The notes under the pieces are model-generated. The model ran no database searches, was not told where the DNA came from, and was given only the letters and a program-made list of their open reading frames with translations. A stretch of DNA of 64,000 nucleotides, from the NCBI GenBank assembly GCA_016214855.1, contig JACRMT010000012.1, forward strand, positions 223,885 through 287,884, read 5' to 3'. Every line of letters starts with the position of its first letter. The stretch's first letter is position 1. Below, piece by piece: positions 59,169 to 64,000 of this stretch. The position numbers were made by a program, and so were the translations under genes. This DNA is from Nitrospirota bacterium. Lineage in GTDB: Bacteria; Nitrospirota; Thermodesulfovibrionia; Thermodesulfovibrionales; UBA6898.

Positions 59169-59330
59169 ATGGGGTTTTCTGGCCGTCTTTATAAACAAAA
59201 AGGGATAAAAGAAGAAGGTTCAGTGATCCACTTAGTCGGGGAACAGGCCTGCTATCTTGAAAACAAAGGCGTTTCAGAGGCTGTGTACGTGATCGCCGGC
59301 GGCCATGCCGAACACGGGCATCATCATTAG
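59169..59330 (+). pseudogene. partial copy of the cupin gene end
   Basis: A 53-codon frame. Residues from EEGSVIHLVGEQACYLENKG through YVIAGGHAEHGHHH match the last 43 or so residues of the cupin protein at 58035-58373 almost exactly, including long identical DNA runs. The first ten codons are unrelated. It overlaps the mgtC stop by 4 bases. The arrangement cupin, toxin-antitoxin, cupin end indicates duplication of target DNA around the inserted module. Confidence 0.8.
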
Positions 59331-59992
59331 CTTTTTATCTCAAGCCTCCTGACAAAACTCAGACCTGAGAGGGTTTCGATCACCTGCCTGATAGGAGAGC
59401 TGTGCTGACCAGCCACGGTAAAAACAAAGGTCCGTTCTTTTTCAGGGAACTGGATCTCATAATCCATCTTGGTGACCCTGAATCCTTTCTCCTCAAAAAC
59501 TTCACAGATCGTTTTTTCGTCTCCGGTGCTGTCTGTGATCAGGGTCACAAATTTATAGACCGTTCTCGGCATTCTCGTCTCAAGAAGTCGCAGGAACCAG
59601 AGGGACACAAAGGTGATCACAAAACCGACAATACCGGCAACATACTGACCTGCACCGATGGCAAGCCCGATGGCAGAGACGATCCAGACACAGGCAGCCG
59701 TGGTAAGCCCCTGCACTGAGGCGCCTGTCTTGAGGATAACGCCTGCGCCCAGAAATCCCACGCCGGTCATGGCACCTGCAGCGATCCGCGTGGGATCGAT
59801 CCGCATCAGCCCGAACTGTGCGCTGTTCGCATAATAGCCCTCTGAGATGATCATGAGCAGCACGCAGGAAACGCAGACAAGGAGCTGTGTTCTGAAACCG
59901 GCCGGTCTGCCGTGAGTCTGACGCTCGAACCCGATAATGCCGCCGAGGAGTGTGCCGAGAAGGAGCTTCAGTATGATTTCGGCAGCTGCCAC
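59327..59992 (-). CDS. mgtC: MgtC/SapB-family membrane protein
   Basis: 221 residues. Four or five helices in the first 140 residues with GGIIGFERQTHGRPAGFRTQ, the conserved Arg/Glu segment of MgtC, and GAGVILKTGASVQGLTTAAC. The C-terminal part (about 145-221) is an ACT-like regulatory domain. MgtC proteins help growth at low magnesium and modulate the F1Fo ATPase in pathogens. It starts 3 bases after the tyrS stop. Confidence 0.92.
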   Translation of the reverse strand: MAAAEIILKLLLGTLLGGIIGFERQTHGRPAGFRTQLLVCVSCVLLMIISEGYYANSAQFGLMRIDPTRIAAGAMTGVGFLGAGVILKTGASVQGLTTAACVWIVSAIGLAIGAGQYVAGIVGFVITFVSLWFLRLLETRMPRTVYKFVTLITDSTGDEKTICEVFEEKGFRVTKMDYEIQFPEKERTFVFTVAGQHSSPIRQVIETLSGLSFVRRLEIKS

Positions 59993-59995
59993 TGA

Positions 59996-61249
59996 CTATC
60001 CTTTCACGATAATCTTGTAGAACTTCTTCTTGCCGACCTTCACAATATGTTCGCCGGTCTGAAGTCTCAAATTCGTATCAGAGACGACCAGATCGTTCAC
60101 TTTGACCCCGCCCTGCTTGATAAGTCGAACTGCCTCGCCAGTGCCTTGCACAAGTCCGGCCTGCTTCATGATCTGAGGAAGCCATGCAGCGTTTTCTGCA
60201 CTGCCGGCAGATACTTCAAGAATCGGGAAGGTCGCCTCAAGATCGCTCAGGTTTTTTTCTTCAAACACTGCATGATACTTATCCCTGGCCTTTTCAGCCT
60301 CTTCCTGCCCGCAGTATCGCGTCACCAGCTCCATGGCAAGTTCCTTCTTCGCATCCCTCGGATCTCTTGAGCCATTTTTCAGGCCCTCTTTCAGTGCATT
60401 GAACTCCTCCACAGAGATGCGGCTCAGGAGCTCAAAATACCTTTCTATCAGGGTATCCGGAACGCTCATCACTTTCTTGAACATGCCGGCAAGCTCACCA
60501 TTTACATATTCAAAGGCAGGCTCGTTGATGCCGATGTAGTTGCCAAGGCTCTTGGACATCTTGTTCACGCCATCAAGTCCCTCAAGAAGCGGCATCGTGA
60601 TCACAACCTGCTCTTCCATTGAACTCTTTCGCTGCAGGGTCCTGCCCATCAGAAGGTTAAATTTCTGGTCTGTGCCGCCAAGCTCAATATCTGACTTAAG
60701 CGCAACAGAGTCATATGCCTGAAAAAGAGGATAGTAGAATTCCAGTATGCTTATGTCCTGTTCATTCTTGAATCTCTTCTTGAAATCATCCCGTTCGAGC
60801 ATTCTTGCAACAGTCTGCATCGAGCCAAGCTTTACAATCTCCATGCTTCCCAAACTTTCAAGCCATTCGCTGTTAAATCGTATCCGCGTTTTTACGGGAT
60901 CAAGCACTTTGAAAACCTGCGCTTTGTACGTCTCGGCATTCTTAAGCACTTCCTCTTTTGTAAGGGGTTTGCGCGTTTCATTCTTGCCGGTTGGATCGCC
61001 GATCATGCCGGTGAAGTCACCGATCAGGAAGGTCACTTCATGGCCAAGGTCCTGGAACTGGCGCATCTTCTCAAGAAGCACGGTATGACCGATATGGATG
61101 TCAGGCGCGGTCGGGTCAAAACCGGCTTTGACCTGGAGGGGCCTGTTCTCTTTACATGACCGTTGCAGCTTCTTCAGCAGGTCCGGTTCGCTGATGATCT
61201 CGACCGTACCGCGCCCTATTGTTTCAAGCTGTTTTTCGGGTGAAAGCAT
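59996..61249 (-). CDS. tyrS: tyrosyl-tRNA synthetase
   Basis: 417 residues. Class I signatures: [20 protein letters not shown] (HIGH) near residue 45 and [12 protein letters not shown] (KMSKS) near 235. C-terminal S4 RNA-binding domain with [18 protein letters not shown]. The KMSKS-type TyrS with C-terminal S4 is the TyrZ-like bacterial variety. It charges tRNA-Tyr. No T-box leader was found upstream. Confidence 0.96.
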   Translation of the reverse strand: MLSPEKQLETIGRGTVEIISEPDLLKKLQRSCKENRPLQVKAGFDPTAPDIHIGHTVLLEKMRQFQDLGHEVTFLIGDFTGMIGDPTGKNETRKPLTKEEVLKNAETYKAQVFKVLDPVKTRIRFNSEWLESLGSMEIVKLGSMQTVARMLERDDFKKRFKNEQDISILEFYYPLFQAYDSVALKSDIELGGTDQKFNLLMGRTLQRKSSMEEQVVITMPLLEGLDGVNKMSKSLGNYIGINEPAFEYVNGELAGMFKKVMSVPDTLIERYFELLSRISVEEFNALKEGLKNGSRDPRDAKKELAMELVTRYCGQEEAEKARDKYHAVFEEKNLSDLEATFPILEVSAGSAENAAWLPQIMKQAGLVQGTGEAVRLIKQGGVKVNDLVVSDTNLRLQTGEHIVKVGKKKFYKIIVKG

Positions 61250-61425
61250 AGTCGTTATGATACCCGCTGAAGGGAATAGCAGTCAATTTGGACGCATTGT
61301 ATTACGAAATAACGAGTCTCTTGCGTATCTTTATTTTTTTGCAAGGCAATTCAATCTGTTGCCATATATAACGTTATCCATTTTAATTTGAATATGGTGA
61401 CGAGTTCAAAACGAACGGAAGACCG

Positions 61426-61719
61426 ATGATCAAATCGTTCCGTGACAGGGGCACCGAGGATATTTTCGACAGGCATAACACCAAAGAGGCACGCCAGAGC
61501 TGTCCACAGCAAATCTTGCGAGTGGCGCAACGAAAACTTGATCAACTTAACGGTGTCGTTTCCCTGGAATCATTGAAAATTCCGCCCGCAAACTTTCTCG
61601 AAGCCCTTAAGGATGAGCGTAAGGGGCAGCACACCATACGGATCAATGATCAGTTCCGTGTCTGTTTTGTCTGGATAGACGATGGAGCGGAAAATGTCGA
61701 AATTACTGATTACCACTAA
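61426..61719 (+). CDS. higB: HigB-type mRNA interferase toxin
   Basis: 97 residues, the RelE/HigB fold: MIKSFRDRGTEDIFDRHNTK, then LNGVVSLESLKIPPANFLEA, then HTIRINDQFRVCFVWIDDGA. This is the proteic killer (plasmid maintenance) type that cleaves mRNA in the ribosome. The antitoxin follows 18 bases later, the inverted order typical of higBA. Confidence 0.93.
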   Translation: MIKSFRDRGTEDIFDRHNTKEARQSCPQQILRVAQRKLDQLNGVVSLESLKIPPANFLEALKDERKGQHTIRINDQFRVCFVWIDDGAENVEITDYH

Positions 61720-61737
61720 ACAATAAAGGAGGCAAAA

Positions 61738-62055
61738 ATGGTCCGCATACCCAAAAATGGTCCGCCAACGCATCCTGGTGAAATGCTGCTGGAGGAGTTT
61801 CTCAAACCACTGAAAGTTACGCAGAGTGAGTTGGCAGATAAGCTGGGGGTTTCATACCCGCGTGTTAATGAGCTTATTCATGGTAAGCGGGGCATCACCC
61901 CTGACACTGCACTTCGCCTTGAGAAGCTTTTCGGCATGGAAGCTCAGTTCTGGCTTAATTTACAGTTGGCATGGGATCTCTATCATGCTACTCACTCGGC
62001 AAAAGCGAAAGAGATTCATAAGATAAAAAGATTGCCTGCTCTTGCCCACATCTAA
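61738..62055 (+). CDS. higA: HigA antitoxin
   Basis: 105 residues. An XRE-type HTH (VTQSELADKLGVSYPRVNEL and NGPPTHPGEMLLEEFLKPL upstream), the standard HigA layout. It neutralises HigB and represses the operon. GGAGG ribosome site 6 bases before the ATG. The end (AKEIHKIKRLPALAHI) matches usual HigA proteins. Confidence 0.93.
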   Translation: MVRIPKNGPPTHPGEMLLEEFLKPLKVTQSELADKLGVSYPRVNELIHGKRGITPDTALRLEKLFGMEAQFWLNLQLAWDLYHATHSAKAKEIHKIKRLPALAHI

Positions 62056-62124
62056 TCCCGCAGCTGGGTACCACTACGCGATGCGCCAACATCGGACACA
62101 GGCAAGCCGGCTTCCAGACTGTTG

Positions 62125-62388
62125 TTAGTGGTGCACTTTTTCTGACAGCCAGACCTTTATAAGCGACTGATAAGGAACGTCACGCTTGTTAGCCTCGATC
62201 TTTATCTGTTCCAACAGTGAAACCGGCAGTCTGATAGATATTGATTGAGTGGACAGTTTGAGGTTCGGAAAACGGACACGTTCAGCCTTCGACCAGTCAA
62301 GATAGTCCGTAGAGTCATGGGTTTTCCAGAATTCCCGTTCCTGGAATGGCTGAAGCATTCCGGGGGTTTCTGAAGAACATGGATGCAA
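62125..62388 (-). CDS. CopG/BrnA-type antitoxin without partner
   Basis: 87 residues, or about 77 from the ATG at 62358. EREFWKTHDSTDYLDWSKAE is the family signature of CopG antitoxins that pair with BrnT-like toxins, and QSISIRLPVSLLEQIKIEAN with KRDVPYQSLIKVWL is the RHH domain. No BrnT gene lies beside it on either side: the PIN gene upstream belongs to another pair. It is therefore an orphan or a relic. Confidence 0.8.
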   Translation of the reverse strand: MHPCSSETPGMLQPFQEREFWKTHDSTDYLDWSKAERVRFPNLKLSTQSISIRLPVSLLEQIKIEANKRDVPYQSLIKVWLSEKVHH

Positions 62389-62429
62389 GGAATCTCGGGG
62401 AGGACAAAGATCAGTAGAGGTGGTGGGTC

Positions 62430-62855
62430 TTATCTCTTCCCTTTTCCGGTCTTAAGCAAAAAGTCTTCCGGAGTAACTATTTCAATGCCCCCGAACTTCT
62501 TCAAGTCAAGCAGATGCTTGTCGCCCGAGATAATGAAATCAACACAGGCGGCAACTGCGCATTCAAGGACTCTATTGTCGGCGGGATCGGAATTTATGAC
62601 TTTCAGGGGCTCAGTCATGTTGACAAGAGATGAAGAGGTAAATACTGTTTCGATGATTTCCGCCTGCAACGATTCCGGAAACCGCAGCTTCTGATAGCCG
62701 ACTACCCTTACAAGTTCCGAAAGCATCGCAGTGCTCGTAAAGTTCGATATCTCGCCGGTAGTGGCAAGCAGCACTATTTCTTCCGGCGTGCCATGCCAGC
62801 CAAAAGCAGACACCAAAACATTGCTATCGATAACTACTTTTGTTTTCTTGCCCAT
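62430..62855 (-). CDS. PIN-domain toxin (PIN_3, VapC-like)
   Basis: 141 residues. VVIDSNVLVSAFGWHGTPEE begins the PIN fold, ELVRVVGY supplies the acidic residue, then NSDPADNRVLECAVAACVDF and SGDKHLLDLKKF carry the further Asp residues. These are the putative toxin-antitoxin PIN proteins of the COG1569 group, expected ribonucleases. The start overlaps the end of the small antitoxin gene by 22 bases. Confidence 0.88.
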   Translation of the reverse strand: MGKKTKVVIDSNVLVSAFGWHGTPEEIVLLATTGEISNFTSTAMLSELVRVVGYQKLRFPESLQAEIIETVFTSSSLVNMTEPLKVINSDPADNRVLECAVAACVDFIISGDKHLLDLKKFGGIEIVTPEDFLLKTGKGKR

Positions 62856-63061
62856 GCAACAGCTTCCTCAGCAACCTTTGGGGAAAGTCCCTCTTTCTTG
62901 ACAACGCGTCTCGCTTTTGCAGCAACCGTCTCAAAATCGGGCTTTCCAAACAGTTTCTTCAGAAAAAGCTCGTCGATCAATTTTTTTACGTCACCAGGGG
63001 ACAGTTGCCCCAAAGCATTTAACAACTGGCTGCTGTCAATTTCGATAACAGCTTTCTTCAT
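62834..63061 (-). CDS. small antitoxin of the PIN_3 pair
   Basis: 75 residues from the ATG at 63061 (GAGGAGG 8 bases upstream; an in-frame ATG at 63094 is less likely). KKAVIEIDSSQLLNALGQLS with PGDVKKLIDELFLKKLF is helical, and the end is basic. It resembles the unnamed antitoxins often found ahead of COG1569 PIN genes. Role inferred from overlap. Confidence 0.75.
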   Translation of the reverse strand: MKKAVIEIDSSQLLNALGQLSPGDVKKLIDELFLKKLFGKPDFETVAAKARRVVKKEGLSPKVAEEAVAWARKQK

Positions 63062-63236
63062 GGCCTGCCTCCTCTTCCGCGCATAATAAGTCAATCATAT
63101 TACGTTATGCCTCCTAAAGACAAGGGTTTGGGCGTTGCTGTAACGGGAGGAGCTCCGGACCTTCACCGCCCTTTTTATTGACAGGACAAACATATTGTTT
63201 TACGATATTATTATCGATACGTTTTTTGGAGGACAT

Positions 63237-63443
63237 ATGAGCACAACAACCATTTCTCCGAAGTTCCAGGTGGTTATACCAAAGGATGTCAGAAAGAAGC
63301 TCGATCTGAAATCCGGTCAAAAGATGACTGTCGTCACCAAGGGAGGCGTTATCTATTTTATTCCAGAAAAGCCCATTGAAACGTTCCGGGGTTTTCTGAA
63401 GGGCATGGATGCTGGAAATATCAGAGAGGATGAAGACCGGTAA
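63237..63443 (+). CDS. vapB: AbrB/MazE-type VapB antitoxin
   Basis: 68 residues from the ATG at 63237, preceded by GGAGG; an earlier in-frame ATG at 63195 has no ribosome site. STTTISPKFQVVIPKDVRKK plus LDLKSGQKMTVVTKGGVIYF is a swapped-hairpin AbrB DNA-binding domain. The acidic end AGNIREDEDR should contact the toxin. It overlaps vapC by one base. Confidence 0.92.
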   Translation: MSTTTISPKFQVVIPKDVRKKLDLKSGQKMTVVTKGGVIYFIPEKPIETFRGFLKGMDAGNIREDEDR

Positions 63444-63811
63444 TGGTGCTCGTAGACTCTTCTGGCTGGATCGAATTCTTCATTGACGGCCCGATGGCAG
63501 GCGCCTATGCGCGTCGCCTGAAAGATCCAAACCGCGTTATTACACCAACCATCGTTCTGTACGAGGTATTCAAGAAGATCAGGCGTGATAGAACTGAGGA
63601 AGAGGCCTTGTCTGCTGTGTCTATCATGAACAGGACAAAGGTTGTCGATCTCACCGAAAGCACCGCGCTCTTTGCAGCAGAGGTGAGCATCAAGCACTCT
63701 CTCCCTATGGCTGATGCAATCGTGTATGCGACCGCGCTGGAGGCTGGCTGCAAAGTCATTACCAGTGATGCTCATTTCAGGGAGCTGGACCGCGTTGTAT
63801 TTGTTGATTAG
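63443..63811 (+). CDS. vapC: VapC PIN-domain toxin
   Basis: 122 residues. VLVDSSGWIEFFIDG starts the PIN fold with its first Asp; a Glu in TIVLYEVFKKIR, Asp in PMADAIVYATALE and ITSDAHFREL complete the acidic site. A ribonuclease toxin, paired with the AbrB-type antitoxin upstream. The remaining 189 bases of the window show no gene. Confidence 0.93.
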   Translation: MVLVDSSGWIEFFIDGPMAGAYARRLKDPNRVITPTIVLYEVFKKIRRDRTEEEALSAVSIMNRTKVVDLTESTALFAAEVSIKHSLPMADAIVYATALEAGCKVITSDAHFRELDRVVFVD

Positions 63812-64000
63812 GACTCTGAGGGACGGTGATGAATTTGTTGACTTATTTGGTTTCCAACCCCTATAAGGCCCACGCTCGTCAAGAGAAAAAACGACAGCTC
63901 TCAGATTCAACGTAAGAATCATCCCTAATGTGCTGTAAAGATTGTCTTTGGTTCCGACTTGGTTTCAAAAACGGCGTCAGAAAAACTTCTGCACCAAACA

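Noticed and set aside
62060..62090. T-box-like GGGTACCAC sequence downstream of higA
   Set aside because: Order and context do not match the T-box antiterminator and no amino-acid gene follows on that strand.

Overview
The window reads like chromosome from a Gram-negative, probably anaerobic bacterium. Many proteins have the character of Nitrospirota (Thermodesulfovibrionia-like) or deltaproteobacterial lineages: a Ccs/ResB cytochrome c maturation pair, tandem sigma-54/two-component proteins, an ECF-type cobalt/nickel importer, Tat-exported proteins and a tRNA-Sec gene. This placement is inference from protein style; no phylogenetic marker was tested.

Left end (1-5.5 kb) is an accessory, scarred region. 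It holds the end of a galT-like gene, a LysR remnant abutting a 5'-truncated thioesterase, an AbiE-type toxin/antitoxin pair, and a 3.1-kb A+T-rich islet between the 3' end of tRNA-Sec (5360-5457) and a perfect 26-bp copy of that end (2221-2246). The islet carries an overlapping nucleotidyltransferase / 2H-phosphoesterase gene pair, two MNT nucleotidyltransferases, a DUF4926-like protein and a decayed HEPN gene. The NTase-2H pair is a candidate undescribed system.

5.6-33 kb is mostly core. On the + strand: smc, PilZ, a GlcD-type oxidase, ccsA and resB, a hybrid PAS kinase, a TPR protein and two peptide-ABC ATPases. On the - strand: moeB, two GGDEF proteins, hisC, hisB and an HD protein. Then follow an acyl-AMP ligase/ACP/acyltransferase fusion, a PHP protein, a TPR membrane protein, mltD, pncC and ligA. 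A consensus sigma-70 promoter at 26713-26740 sits six bases from the start codon of a 55-codon ORF, suggesting a leaderless small gene.

33-51.6 kb is a co-directional (- strand) sensory and secreted-protein island. Its upstream part has tandem binding proteins, a periplasmic-sensor histidine kinase, a response regulator, a receiver-adenylate cyclase and a Crp-type regulator, all overlapping or closely spaced: a complete kinase-to-cAMP-to-transcription relay. Its downstream part has two paralogous sets of secreted proteins (lipocalin-like, Tat-exported metallo-beta-lactamase fold, Tat-exported NMT1-like binding protein) around a second kinase, a receiver, and an NtrC-type activator with two kinase-like dimerisation domains at its N-terminus. 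Conserved hairpins, direct repeats, a palindrome and candidate promoters lie between the genes. No permease is present in the window.

51.6-64 kb returns to housekeeping genes (cutA, purF, a structured leader with terminator before an outer-membrane protein and cbiMQO, Nudix, mgtC, tyrS), interrupted by toxin-antitoxin modules: RHH/PIN inserted between a cupin gene and a partial copy of it, then HigBA, an orphan CopG-type antitoxin, a PIN pair and an AbrB/PIN VapBC pair. A palindromic dispersed repeat occurs three times (38821, 40634, 57900).
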